A DNA stretch of 64,000 bases from Roridomyces roridus (GCA_029378245.1 JARKIF010000024.1:62001-126000), one strand, 5' to 3'. Positions 45,391-56,816 are shown, numbered from the stretch's first letter. Notes: generated by a model from the sequence alone, not told the origin. Translations and numbers: made by a program.

Positions 45391-45406
45391 TGAGGCTTGC
45401 CCCCTG

Positions 45407-47735
45407 TGATACAGGGACTAGCAGAGCTGAGCCCTCAAGTACAGGAGAGACGCCCTCGCCTCCGCGCCAAAGGGAGCCGCCCCACATGGCCCGCCGCGTC
45501 GACACGCTGTTGTAGAACAGGGCTAGAGGTAGCTCTGTCAGTTGAGTTCGAAGGAAATCCTTACAAGTTCACCACTTGGGCGACACACAAGGTATGTAGA
45601 CGGACTGCCGAAGGCCGAGCAACGTGCTTATTTACTCGGGCAACCAGAGTGACGAGGAAGGCTGCGCTAAGCCACGGCTACGGCACGACGACCGCACGGG
45701 CTTGGTGTAGACGATCTGAGCCAGATGGCTCTACACGATGGAGCCTAGCCCGCGGCTCCAGGCAGCACTACCTGCAGATGCCATCGGCTGGCTGGGGGTC
45801 AGGTTCTGGCCTCCCCAAACCCCTGCTGCGACGGTGGCGTTTCGGACCATTCAGGAAGGTAGTAGAGACTGGAGAGAAGGGACGCTCCACCGGGCCCGGC
45901 CGGGGTCGAAGAAGAAGTCGATGGGACGCGGTCCACCCTCATCGAGCTCCTCATTCCGCACGAAGAAGTGGGAAGTAAAGCTTGGGCAATGGAGGTACGA
46001 GGACAGGCACAAAGAGCTCGAGCCTAGCAGCTTCCGCGATCCTGAGAAACCTCGGCGCGACACGATAGAAGAGCCTCCCCCAGGCACGACCTGCGTGCGG
46101 CAGACCACGGTATGACGGACTCTGGCGAGCGAAGGAGAGCCCAGGGGCGGATGGAGTCCGCAGAGGAGTAAAATGCCGCCGGCTGCGTCAGCCTGCCTGG
46201 ACCCTTTCGTTGCAGAGTTGCAGCATCAGCATGCGAGAGGCGCTGGCGCGAAACGAGGGTAGCGACGGGCGTCCATCTGAGTATTGACAGATGAAAGAGG
46301 CAAGTCGACGGGGAGCCCGAGCAACGGCGGGGCGTACAAGGAGGGCAGGCAGCCGCTGGGCTCGATGCGAGGATGACGACCCCGCGACGTCAGGGAAGAG
46401 AAACGCCGCCACCACAGGATTGCCAGGCCGCCAGTCGCATGCCGTAGAAGCGCCCCGCCCGGTGCTGACGAATGGAGCTCCGGTGTATCAGGAGGAGTTG
46501 CCGTGGGCACGAGTGAGAACGACCTGAGCGTGGGTGGAGGAGAGGAGAGTGTCATAGATCTCATCCCGAGTAAGTAGAGGCGGAGGCGGTGTCGTTCGTC
46601 GCCAAACGAGAGGCGGAGGTGAGAGAGGAGGTTATATCGCCACGGGTGGAGCCACGACGGGCTACGTCAGGCCGGGGTGTACACGCTCAGAGGCGTGAGG
46701 GATGGGCTGGCAAGAGGCGCAAGGACGGAAGTGTGCGGTGCCATGTAACGCGAGGATCGAAGAGACCGCGACCTCCATCCAGTTTGCAGCGACAGCGACG
46801 ACGAAGCATTCCGAGCCCAGCAAGGCCGGATGTGTCGAGTATCTGAGGAGAGTCAGAGTCAGTACGCTCAGCAGGAGGAGGGCACGCATTGAATATGTAC
46901 CGTCGCCAGTCTTCCTCCGCCCCAAAGGATGGTCTCCCCGAGCCCAGCGCATCGTGTAGCTTGGATGCCGCTCCGTCCTACACACGGCCTTTCTCGTAGA
47001 TCACGGGATATAAAGGCCTTGGAAAGGGAGGGTCAGCCAGGAGTAAGGAAGGCCACATTGGACGTACATTCGGACGTACATGACCGTCGGATAAACGTCC
47101 TTCACGAACCCGTCCGCTGCTCAGTGGTGTGATGAGTGGCACGATGAGCCGTGCGTAGGCCGAATGTGCGTTGTCCCACGTAGCCCTGTCGTCTAGAAGA
47201 ACGACCAAGTACCCTGAAGGAGGATTAGCGGGACACAGGACGGGTAAGGGATACATACATTGGGACCCAGCAAGTCGGGAATGATGCGGGACCCACACAC
47301 ATAGGTCACGATGAGCTGAAGTTTTCCGTGCGTCTGAGAGTGACACCGACACAAAGCCGGATGCTGGAGAGTCGACATCTGAGACCCTCACGGGCAAAGC
47401 AACTCTTCGGGGTCAAGGATACAACGTCCTCGTGCCCCATTCGCGTCCGCACAAGTCATTATGCATTCTGGTCAGCGCTTAAGCTGGGCGTAAGCAGATG
47501 GAAGAAAAAGACAGAAGCCGGCGACGGACCTAGCATTTTCGTCTCTTTTCCGGATGGTGGTCGCTTCAGTAGATCGGTTGATGATGCATGGAAGGAGGAA
47601 TGGGCCCAGGGATACGAGAGAAGGGCTAAGAGCAGGGCGCTCACAAAGGAAGAAGCGGGAGCCATGTGATCCGTATCTGTCTCCGATCACGACTTGTCTC
47701 CGACCCTCATCGAGTCCAAATCGAGTCTCTGTACG
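45407..47735. other. GC-rich intergenic block, part of a segmental duplication
   Basis: 2.3 kb upstream of the plus-strand F-box gene. It has no gene that I can name. Near 45449-45499 it matches 52787-52835: GCGCCAAAGGGAGCCGCCCC against CTCCGCCAAAGGGTGCCACC, both followed by CACATGGCC or CACGTGGCC. A minus-strand stretch near 47000-47400 (GYLVVLLDDRATWDNAH) has protein-like composition and may be a relic exon. Long GC-rich open frames here are chance. Confidence 0.4.
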
Positions 47736-49163
47736 ATGGCCACCATTGCTGCTCAACTGCGCGCGCAACTAGCCCACATCGAGTCTCTGATTGCGCTCCT
47801 ACAGGCCCAGCGCCACACTGTTCACGAGCAACTGGCCGCCGTGGTGTATCCAATCCTCACCCTCCCAAACGAGGTCACTGCAGAGATCTTCCTGCGGTAC
47901 TACGACAACTGCGATGACCTCAGCTGCACCCCTCTCGTCTTAACCAACGTCTGCTCACTCTGGCGTGAGGTGGCGATCTCCACGAGACGCCTTTGGAGCA
48001 TCTTCGCCTCCCGCCGTCCCGAGTATTCTACCCCAACGCATGCCTCAGCGCTGCAATTGTGGATTTCTCGGGCTGGAAAACTTCCTTTGGATGGCCGAAT
48101 CCGTTTGGCAGACTCAACATATCCAACTCACGCCGAACCTCTCCGCCTCATCAGCCAGCACTCGTCACGGTGGCAAAGTCTGGCTTTGTACATCATATAT
48201 GGTGGAGAAATCGACGTGGTGGATTTGCCGGGACACTTCCCTCACCTCACTAAATTGTTAGTCTTCACCGGGATGACATTGCCTAAATCACTGGATGCTC
48301 CGCGCCTCGTGGATGTGGCCTTGCAAGGGGCGGAACTCCCGGAACACTGGGAGACCTGCCTTCCATGGAACCAACTCATCAATCTCTGCCTCACCGATCG
48401 GCCGGTCGGCTTTTGTGTGCAGATCCTCGAGCATACACCGAATCTGCAGGTTCTCGAGATGCGCTGCGACGACGACGATTGGGAGACCACCACACCCACG
48501 CGCATTCTCCACCATCTCCACACCTTGGTCATTATTGGCTACAACTCTAGTGTCATTACCCACCTCACTCTTCCTGGCCTCCGTGAACTACGGTTGGGCA
48601 GCGGCTCGGACATCGAGGACTGCGGCCCAGCTGTAAAGAGCCTGCTCGACAGATCCGGCTGCTCTCTGCAGCTCCACACCCTCGCATTTTCCGTGTGCAA
48701 TCCGGTCGCGATCTCGGATCATCTCTCGGGTTTGGATACCATCCAAAAAGTCCAGCTCAACAGTGGAGGCCTTGACAGTAACTCCTTCTCACTGTTGATG
48801 GAGACGCTGTCCAAGGAAAATCACCTCTTCCCTGCACTTACCGATCTCGAAATCCTAAATTGTGGGCCTATGCAGGTCAATTTATCCAATCTGGTCTCGG
48901 TGCTCCGGGATTGGAGGAACGAAAGCCGCACCACACGTCTCAGAGCCTTCAAAATGTCTTCCCCAGGGAAGCTTGATGTCGTGTTCGAAAGGGTTCATGA
49001 GCGGGTTGAGGAATCTCTCAAAGAGCTCCGGGACTTGCGCGATGGTGGATTGCAGGTGGATGTTGGCTCGGAACGCAGATGGTTTGAAAAGGGGCCTGCA
49101 GACAAAGACTTTGCCGTAGCTGCCGCCTTGGCGTCACTCAGCTTTCTGGTGCGTCGAATTTGA
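47736..49163 (+). CDS. F-box-like protein with leucine-rich C-terminus (intact)
   Basis: Single exon, 475 residues. ATG 47736 lies in a good context (ACGATGGCC) and starts MATIAAQLRAQLAHIESLIA, a coiled coil of about 35 residues. The F-box-like core VVYPILTLPNEVTAEIFLRY lies at about 40-60, followed by VCSLWREVAISTRRLW. The rest is a run of leucine-rich segments: FPHLTKLLVFTGM, LPWNQLINLCLTD, HTPNLQVLEM, LPGLRELRLGSG. It ends SERRWFEKGPADKDF and a short tail. The core would bind Skp1 in an SCF ubiquitin ligase, and the leucine-rich half would choose the substrate; both are family knowledge, not shown here. No break was found. Confidence 0.9.
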   Translation: MATIAAQLRAQLAHIESLIALLQAQRHTVHEQLAAVVYPILTLPNEVTAEIFLRYYDNCDDLSCTPLVLTNVCSLWREVAISTRRLWSIFASRRPEYSTPTHASALQLWISRAGKLPLDGRIRLADSTYPTHAEPLRLISQHSSRWQSLALYIIYGGEIDVVDLPGHFPHLTKLLVFTGMTLPKSLDAPRLVDVALQGAELPEHWETCLPWNQLINLCLTDRPVGFCVQILEHTPNLQVLEMRCDDDDWETTTPTRILHHLHTLVIIGYNSSVITHLTLPGLRELRLGSGSDIEDCGPAVKSLLDRSGCSLQLHTLAFSVCNPVAISDHLSGLDTIQKVQLNSGGLDSNSFSLLMETLSKENHLFPALTDLEILNCGPMQVNLSNLVSVLRDWRNESRTTRLRAFKMSSPGKLDVVFERVHERVEESLKELRDLRDGGLQVDVGSERRWFEKGPADKDFAVAAALASLSFLVRRI

Positions 49164-49414
49164 CGCCAGCTCTCTCGTAATTGCTCATTCAACTTTTTGC
49201 AGAGTTATAACAAGGACTGATTCGATTTTACTTTGCGTGCACTTCTACTCTACGAGTTTCACTTCAATCCACTTTTTCTTGTCAACCAGTGTGTGTGGGG
49301 CGGCGTATCTGCGCTAAACAACTGAGCCCACGCATCATTCACCGAAGGATTGAAGGCTTGATTGTCTAGTTACATGGAGTCGTCGGCATTTCCATACTAC
49401 TCTGAAAATTCCAA

Positions 49415-50932
49415 CTATTGCTCACAACGTTCTAAATATTTCCTCAATCCAGACAAACGGAGACATTCAGTTTTTGGCGAAGCAAAGAGGTTGAGTTTGC
49501 ATACGATTTCAGAATTGTTGAACCACTTGACCGGCGCAGGGCCTAGCTCGATGCGGAGTCCCCCAGAGCGCAGAGCACGAAGTAGTGCAACATGGCAATC
49601 CACCCCATCATCCAGTTCCTCCTCGGAGAGAGCCAAATCCTCAAAGGAAAGTTTGAACGAAGCCAGACCATGCGCCTTCCTTTGGACGAGCATCTCAACG
49701 AGTGCCGGGAGTGGAATATTGGGGCCACAATCGCTGAGCTCCAGGAACGCGAGAGCGGGGAATAAACGGTTGTAGTGCGACTCCCCGTCTATGGCTGCAA
49801 ATAAAGCGTGGAACACGTACTCTTCAATGCGCCCGGAACAGCGCAGGGTGAGGCTTTGAACCGTCGATGCGACGAGCAAGTGGCGCTTTATAGCGGATAC
49901 ATCTTCTTCTCCCCGGATGCGGAAGTGCAGCGTCGCCAAAGCGCATTCAGATCTGTTGATCAACGCCTCGACCTCGTGGTCACAGTCCCGTATCGCCGTA
50001 TTCAACCGTAGATTTCGGAGAGCCGGGAGAATGAGATGGGACAGCAGTATGTGACTGTGACCAGGACCTATGATAAGAGTATGGAGACGAGCCAACTTGC
50101 GCGTTGGTGAGCGGGCAGGACGGGGCGGACTAATTAATGAGATGAGCCGGTTCCACGGGAAGGAGGTGAATTCTAGCATCTCGAGATTCGGTGTACACTC
50201 CAAAAGCCTGGAGCATTCGCCAATATCCTGCTCGGTGAAGCGCAGGATGGTGAGCTGGCCCCACGGGAGTGAAGCACGCCAATTCGGAACGGGCGTGACT
50301 TGAAGTTCCGGTGGAGGCAGCGTTATGTCGCGGAGCACCACCTCGTGGAGATGCGGGGCATTGCGCAACACAGGAAAGACTGTGTAGCCCGAGCCCCTAT
50401 CAAAGGACAGGGAGAGCTTGGTGAGAGCGAGGAGTGGTTGAGACATGACCAGCGGTTCGGCACAAAAGAAATCCAGAGTGCGCCACCGTGAGCAGTGCTT
50501 CTTCAAAAGGCCTAGCATCTCTTCGTGCTCTGGAAGACTTGGATCGTGCAATGACAACTACATATCCAACGGAAGCCCTCCAGCTCGGGAAAGCCACAAC
50601 TCCAGGAACACGGACATCTGTGTGCCATTTTCCTCGAGGCTGGCAGCTTCAAAGCGCGTCCACAAGCTCGGGGTGGACAATGCCACCCGCCGCCAGTGCG
50701 AGCAGATACTCGAGAGAAGCACAGGCGCACGGAGTGCATGTTCACAGTCGCGCGCAAAGTGGAGGAAGATCTCGGAGGTGATTTCGTTGAGGAGGGTGAG
50801 GATAGGGTAGACGACAGCCGCGAGTTCTTCGCGCACGGCCTGATGGTCTGCTGGCAGACGGGCGATTTGAATCTCGAAGGCGTTTATCTGGCTCTCGATA
50901 TGAGCAAGGCGTGTACGGAGGTTGCCACTCAT
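49415..50932 (-). pseudogene. F-box-like protein, full length but with one in-frame TAG
   Basis: Starts at ATG 50932 (MSGNLRTRLAHIESQINAFE), coiled coil, then VVYPILTLLNEITSEIFLHF and ICSHWRRVALSTPSLWTRF. At 50560-50558 a TAG follows GGLPLDM, where relatives have a residue (GTLPLDLRIH in the 54789 gene). The same frame continues without further defect for 380 codons: LPWGQLTILRFTEQ, CTPNLEMLEFTS, LILPALRNLRLN, ending LRKYLERCEQ at 49415. A single nonsense change in an otherwise clean 505-codon frame means recent inactivation, stop readthrough or a base-call error. An intron skipping the stop is not evident. Confidence 0.85.
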
Positions 50933-51220
50933 GATGATGGTGGAGAAGAACAAGGGGCGTTCACAGCCACCGAGTACAAGAAACAAAAGAAACAATCAAC
51001 GTCGCCAAACAAGGGAGGCGAGAATTGACCATACCTACTGCCCAGTGCCGAACGAGAAGCCAGGGATAAGAGGAAAGAAGGAGGACTTGTATTTCGATCA
51101 TGAAACTCTGAATAGATACGCTGCTCGTTGAATCTAATTGCTACTTGCTCGACCGCAGATGGCGTCAATCTAACAAGAAATATCAATGAGCGTCGCATGA
51201 AGAAAGATCTGAATAGGCGG

Positions 51221-52638
51221 CTAACAAACCATTTGCGGGTTGATACGATCACTGTACCACTCGACCGATGCCTTTTCGATATCCAGCTGTAGTCCATTCA
51301 AGTGCAGCTCTCGAATGGCATTAACCAGATAGGACACCGTGTAGTGCTCCTCGTCAATGGACAAATCAGGATCAAACGACAACTTGAATGATGCGAGTTT
51401 GACTGCTCTACTCTCCTCCCTTCTGGCCTCCAACATGCGAGCGAGTGGCTTCAATGAAATATCGGTCGCACAATCACTGAGTTCGAGAGTTGTAAGAGCA
51501 GGAAACAAGGTAGCATTGTCGGCAAGCGTATGACACAACTCGTGGAAGGTGGGGCTGGAAACTCCCCAACAGTCGAGGCTTTGGACGGTGGAAGCGACCG
51601 ATAAATGTGCCTTCATGGCTTGGACATCGAACACCCCCTCCAAGGGGAGGAGCAAACTGGTCAAAGAGCATCTCGATCTCTTGTTCAACGCCTCCATAGT
51701 GGGGGCAAATTCGACCAGTGGGCGACTGGAATGGAAGCGAAGATTGCGGAGCGCGGGGAGAGTGAGATGTGAGAGGACGTCCGTCGTAGCTGAATCCATC
51801 ACCGATGCTCATAGTGTGGAGATGATGCAGAATCTGAGGCGCGGAGATGGGAGGGGCGGTCGGCTCGGTGGCTTCGGACTCGAGATCGAGGCACTCGAGG
51901 TTTGGTGTATGCTCCAATATCTGGGAGCATTCGGAAAGATGCACCTGCAGCCGTAGAGTAGTCAATTGACTCCAAGGCAGTGATGCGATCCAATCGGTGT
52001 CTACGAGCCGGGCATTGTGGAGAAGCACCTCGCGGAGACACGGTGCAGCAGGAAGGCGAGGAATGGTGGTATTACCCCGCACACCTTGGACCCGAAGTGT
52101 GGTGAGTGCAAGCAGCGGGCCCGGAAAATCGACGGGAATGTCCAAGGGACCGTCACAGTCGAGGCAGAGCGCATTCCATTGCGAACAATGCTCGACTAGG
52201 ACACGGAGAAGGTTTGCGTGTTCTGGGTGCTCCCCGTCGGGCAGCCCAATGCAGAGATTCAGTGGAAGTTTTCCAGAGCGAGCGATCCATGCCCTCAGGA
52301 GGCTCGACATCCTTATATCGTCCACCTCGGCCGTTCGTGAAACTGCGCGGTCAAAGCGCGTCCAAAGACGCGGCGTGGATAATGCCACCTCCCGCCACGA
52401 AGAGCAAACGCTGGCAAGAATGAGAGTGCCAAATCGTGGAGTCTCAAAGTCACTCGTGTAGTGGAGGAAGATCTCGGAAGTGATTTCGGTGGGGAGGGTG
52501 AGGACAGGGTAGGGAATGGCTGCAAGCTCCCCGCGGACGGATTGGTGCTGGGACCGATCTGGGATTGTAGAGCGGCGATCTGCGCCTCGATTGAGCCAGC
52601 TAAGTGCGCAATCGGGCGCTGGCACCCTCGGACAGCAT
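51221..52638 (-). pseudogene. F-box-like protein, frameshifted at both ends
   Basis: From ATG 52638 three frames are needed to rebuild the family N-terminus: ARLRT, then AHLAGSIEAQIAALQSQIG, then HQSVRGELAAIPYPVLTLP with TEITSEIFLHY. The middle (ASVCSSWREVALSTPRLWTR, LPWSQLTTLRLQ, HTPNLECLDLES) is open for about 280 codons. At about 51800 the frame shifts by one base after SIGDG and continues as DSATTDVLSHLTLPALRNL to QMVC at 51221. At least three indels make this a pseudogene. It sits head-to-tail with the 49415 gene, and its upstream region matches that of the fragment at 37480. Confidence 0.85.
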
Positions 52639-54788
52639 GAGGATGAAGGAGAGGAAGCAAGAGTTCACAGCCACATCAGTCTTGGCCAAATTTGGTAATA
52701 GCGTGCTTTTCGCTCGTGTCTACATAGAGCCCAAAAAACAAGGCCTGAGGCTACATACAGAGGTTCGGAGGGATGTACCATCAGGTGCCCTCGCGCTCCG
52801 CCAAAGGGTGCCACCCCACGTGGCCTGCCGTGTCCTGTCTCGCGCAAGCCACGCTCTATCCCATTCGTCAATCTGCAGCAGCCCCACATGCAGCCCTCGC
52901 CGCTGTCGCTCTTGTGCTCCCACCCCGGCCGCAACCGCTCGACAGATACCGATGTGGGGTGCGACAGTCATGAGGAATCGGCGGGGAAGGAGTGAGGAGC
53001 AGCGCCGGCGGGATAGGAGAGAAGAAACACATAGAATGCGGGAAGGCGGCAGGCAACGACATGCATCGTCGCCTCGTGTGCTCTACCTGATGCGAGAGCA
53101 TCCCACAGATCGCCGGCATCAGTATCTGCCCTGGTCAAGGCGGCGTTTGCTTGGGGTGGTAGTCGAGAGAACGGGCCCGAGGCCAACGGTCCACGGCGAC
53201 GTCCGCACATGCTGGTTGTCGCCGCCCTCATACCAGCTGCCGTGAGTCCTTCTCGGGGTCATCCTCTACACTTTCCACCGAGGTAGTGAATGTGCCACCG
53301 TGCAGGTCACGATATAATGGCTTCATCGCAGCTAAAGCCTCCAAACCCGCGACCCGTGTGAGGTAGCGACTCGCTTTCGCATGACTCGCTTTCGCATGGC
53401 GAGAGCGTAGAAGGAAGGAAAAGCGGGTGCTGGTGAGGGAGTCGACCACGAAATGACCGCCGGTGAGGGCGAGAGCGGAGGGGCGAGACGTCATAGTGAA
53501 GAGCAAGGGGAGGAGCGACACCGGAGGCTAGAAGGGCGGTAGCCAGTGACGGCTAGGATCGGACCACACTGCTCCCGTCGTGCCCGCAATATGTCCGGTT
53601 AGGAAGATGGAGAAGTCCGTAGGACTGTACACATGCGTCGGGGTACCAAAGTCGGGATAGGGTCGTAGACTTGGCATCGTCCCAAGGAAGGGGAATCTGG
53701 AGAAAAGATCAGCCGAGCCGGGCGGTGTGGAGATACGACACACCATTCTACCTTGGCCGTCGAGGAGGGAGAGGAGCCCATGATGGAGTAACATCGTGCC
53801 GAAGGGAGGCAGAGACCAGTCACGACGCGAGAATCGATCCGACGAATAGTGTCATCGTGGCCACGATTCGGAACAGCGGAGGGAGGATCGCGTTGCCGTA
53901 CGTCAGTATACGCAGGCATGACGGACTCGAGGACGCTCCGACACTGGGTATGTGGCTGCTCACAGGATCAGCCAAGTGAGGAGAAATGGGGATACGGCGC
54001 ACCATTTTCGACATGAGTACCGAGCCGGCGCTCCGAAGAGAGGAGAGCGAGCCTCGATAGACATAGTATGGGCGTCCGAGGCCACTGTGGCAGGACGATC
54101 GTCGCTGATAAGATTTGAGATACCGATGACCATGTCACGGTCTCGGAAGCCAGGGCGACATCTGGAGATGGAAGGTGAATAAGGAAAGAAAGGGATGTAT
54201 AGCACGCACTACACTTGGCCCTGGGTAAGGGTGACGATCAAGGAACGACGGGAGAAGGCGAGATATGCGGTATGGGCAGGACTACGAGCCGTCCTTCAGT
54301 GTCCCCTAAGCTTGAGGAGTCTTGAGATGGCGAGTCTGGAATCTGGGTTTCTGACTCCAAACTCAAGGGTGGAAACGGGGTTGGCATGGCCATAGGTGTA
54401 TCATTGCACAGTGGACGCATTCAGCGGAATTTGGTGGCTCCTAGGTCTTGAGCCGAGGGATTGCATCGAGCGAGACGAGAGGAATCTGGAAAGCCCGTAT
54501 GTGAGTCGATCCAATGAGGTATGGGCACGACTACGCACCGTCCGTCGGTGTCCTTCTGGAATTCTGACTCAGTCTGGGCCTCCCTCGGACGACGTTGCCA
54601 AATGTAAGGTTCAAGACAGGATGGTCCTGGATGTCCCGTTCCGCAGCGACACATTCAACGAGATTGTGTGCACCCTAGGTCTTGTAGTGAGCCCAGAGAA
54701 TACATCGAGCAAGACGAGAGGTTGCGATCAAAAGGGATGGAGTCATCGTGTGACTGACACGCTGTCACGTCTCTTTCTTCTTCCCACC
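52639..54788. other. Intergenic block, second copy of the duplicated F-box spacer
   Basis: Separates divergent F-box genes. It begins with the phrase GGCCAAATTTGG and CTACATACA shared with 37960-38030, then the block shared with 45449. On the minus strand between about 54200 and 53230 there are several protein-like stretches: MVIGISNLISDDRPATVAS, LTYGNAILPPLFRIVATM, VDSLTSTRFSFLLRSRH. They could be exons of a membrane protein but I found no family and no consistent splicing. The plus-strand frame continues upstream of the F-box start at 54789 without family similarity. Confidence 0.35.
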
Positions 54789-56267
54789 ATGATTCCCGCC
54801 GAGCTACGCACCCTTCGCGCACAAATCGACGCGACAATCGCCTCCCTCGAGGAAAAAATCGTGCACCTTCAAGCCCAGAGACAATACGTCGACGAGCAGC
54901 TCGCTGCGGCGGTCTATCCAATCCAGAACCTCCCTCGAGAAATGATCTCAGAGATCTTTCTCCGCTACGGATGTGACGAGCTGTATGGGCAACCTAACAG
55001 CCCTCTCGTCCTCGCGAGCGTCTGCTCGCAGTGGCGGGAGGTTGCATTGGGCACGCACGGCCTGTGGACTCATTTCAACTCGGCTCCTGGGCGCCTCCTC
55101 GGTGTTATGCGTAACCCGGAAGGCGTAGCAAACCGGCTGCAAACGTATATCTCTCGCTCTGGAACTCTTCCTCTTGACCTCCGCATCCATATGCTGGATT
55201 CCGGGGAACCGAGCCACGAAGAAATCTTCCGCCTCCTCATGGAATGTTCAGCCCGCTGGCGGCGCCTGGATATCGCGCCCTTCGGCCCTGTCGCTCTTCC
55301 CGCAGACATTCAAGGGCCCTTCCCCCACCTCGTGCATTTCTCTCTGGATTCGGTGCTCCTTGAGACCCCCATCCCCCCGCTGCTCGACGCTCCTAATCTC
55401 GTCCACTTGGACGTTACAGAAGTGGAACTCGGCACAGAGTGGCGCCTTTCCCTTCCGTGGAGGCAGCTCACGACACTCAAAGTGTTCCAGATGGACGTCT
55501 TCCAATGTTTGGAGATGATGGATCACACACCGAATCTCGAGCAGCTACATTTTGCCTGTGACAACGCCGATGAAACGATCTACCCAGCTCGTGTTCTGCC
55601 ACATCTCCACAAGCTCAGCCTTGGGCCTACCACCGCTCACGAAATCCTCCCGCATCTCACCCTTCCCAAACTTGGAGAACTCGAAATCGATACCATCTCC
55701 ATCGAAAAATGGGCTTCCTATTTTGAGGACCTAATCACTAGATCCGGATGCACGCTTCAAAAGCTCGAGTTTTTCGTCACCGATCTCGACGAGGTGTACG
55801 AGGCGGAAAATTTATTTTCCGCTATACCGACCGTCCGGCACCTCACAATAAATTGTCCCCGCCTCTCGACCGCCGCATTCGCAGAGCTGTTCGACGCCTT
55901 CTCAGCGGATCCTCCCGTCCTCCCCGCCCTCGAATCTCTTGAAATCAAGCGTTGCGAGACGAGGATCGAGCTACCTCCCCTTGGTCGTCTGCTGACCAAC
56001 AGACATCAGATCGAAGGGGAGGAGCTTCTTCAGGTCGTCGACCTGGCGTCGTTCAAGCTCTTGTTTAGGCAGGAGGATGACGACTTTTTGCCCGAGGAAG
56101 GCGATGACAAGGTCAACCTGTATGAGAAAAGTGACGAGATGAAGGGAGAGCTCGGACTGCTTCGAGAGTTGCGCAACGAGGGCCTCGACATCGAGATAAG
56201 GAGCGATTTTATGTGGTTTGACGAATGTATTGATTGGAAAATTGTCCGTGGCTTCTTGCTTCCTTGA
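54789..56267 (+). CDS. F-box-like protein with leucine-rich C-terminus (intact)
   Basis: Single exon, 492 residues. ATG 54789 has an ideal context (CCCACCATG) and begins MIPAELRTLRAQIDATIASL, exactly the coiled-coil start of the family; the open frame upstream of it (from 54396) does not match relatives and was left out. F-box-like core AVYPIQNLPREMISEIFLRY at about 43-62, then SVCSQWREVALGTHGLW. Leucine-rich segments follow: FPHLVHFSLDSVLL, LPWRQLTTLKVFQ, HTPNLEQLHFAC, LTLPKLGELEID, IPTVRHLTINC, LPALESLEIKRC. An acidic patch (RQEDDDFLPEEGDDK) lies near residue 430. It ends DWKIVRGFLLP. No break. Paired divergently with the 51221 pseudogene. Confidence 0.9.
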   Translation: MIPAELRTLRAQIDATIASLEEKIVHLQAQRQYVDEQLAAAVYPIQNLPREMISEIFLRYGCDELYGQPNSPLVLASVCSQWREVALGTHGLWTHFNSAPGRLLGVMRNPEGVANRLQTYISRSGTLPLDLRIHMLDSGEPSHEEIFRLLMECSARWRRLDIAPFGPVALPADIQGPFPHLVHFSLDSVLLETPIPPLLDAPNLVHLDVTEVELGTEWRLSLPWRQLTTLKVFQMDVFQCLEMMDHTPNLEQLHFACDNADETIYPARVLPHLHKLSLGPTTAHEILPHLTLPKLGELEIDTISIEKWASYFEDLITRSGCTLQKLEFFVTDLDEVYEAENLFSAIPTVRHLTINCPRLSTAAFAELFDAFSADPPVLPALESLEIKRCETRIELPPLGRLLTNRHQIEGEELLQVVDLASFKLLFRQEDDDFLPEEGDDKVNLYEKSDEMKGELGLLRELRNEGLDIEIRSDFMWFDECIDWKIVRGFLLP

Positions 56268-56816
56268 ATCATGCTCATATTCGTTCAGATCGAGGAATTT
56301 AATCCGGTACACAAGTCTGAATGAATGTCGTACATATTCTACTCTGCAATCCCAATTCATCCCTCTCCAAGTCACCTTTTCTTTACCCACTCAGGCTGAC
56401 TCGAAGCAAACCCCACGCTCTTCCTATTACGCTGTGCATCCTCAAGGTCGATATGGCTTTCATCTAAATTTGGTACGCAAAACGCGGGTTTGGACACAAC
56501 GGGTTGTTGGAATCAACGGCAGTGAGTAATAATCGCATCCCACGTATTTGCCATGCTGAGGAAAAGCAGTTGAGTTGGAGGCGCCACATGGCAGGCGCCC
56601 GAGTCGAACGAGGATCTGCATTCGTTGAATTTCTTGCCAGTTTAGGCTGTCACGAGTCTCCCGGATGAAAATCACCTGAACCCAGGAATCACACGGACTG
56701 CTCCCGTGAGTCGTTATTGACGTAGTGCACACAGCCTGTTCATTCCAATTATGGTCTTCATCTAGGTGGAGCTCTGACAACCGTGTCATACAGTGTAGTC
56801 CTCTTCCTCCCCTTCC
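56268..56816. other. Intergenic region with a fifth tRNA-like unit
   Basis: About 550 bp between the F-box gene and the dehydrogenase. It contains the B-box-like motif GAGTCGAAC at 56601-56609, with a run of four A on the plus strand 36 nt to the left (56562-56565), the same spacing as in the units at 31.5-32.0 kb, and a similar GCTGAGGAAAAGCAG context. Nothing else recognised. Confidence 0.4.

Larger units (their letters stand above)
38030..45406. mobile_element. MITE with about 50-bp inverted repeats, split by a Gypsy element
   Basis: Left end CAGGGGGCATCAGTCATGGC with TTGTGTGCCAAGGTGGCACT a little inside; the right end, read as reverse complement from 45406, is CAGGGGGCAAGCCTCATGGC followed by the same TTGTGTGCCAAGGTGGCACT (right copy at 38541-38573 on the near side of the Gypsy). 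Without the Gypsy and one copy of its target duplication the element is about 574 bp and has no coding capacity. The Gypsy sits only about 16 bp from its right end. I could not see a convincing target duplication, so the class is uncertain; the CAGGGG terminus would fit hAT. Confidence 0.65.

Noticed and set aside
45397..45978. 193-codon plus-strand open frame
   Set aside because: Biased composition in a GC-rich duplicated spacer, starts within the Gypsy target duplication, no family similarity.
54396..54788. 131-codon N-terminal extension of the F-box gene
   Set aside because: In frame but unlike any relative; the family start with coiled coil and ideal context is at 54789.
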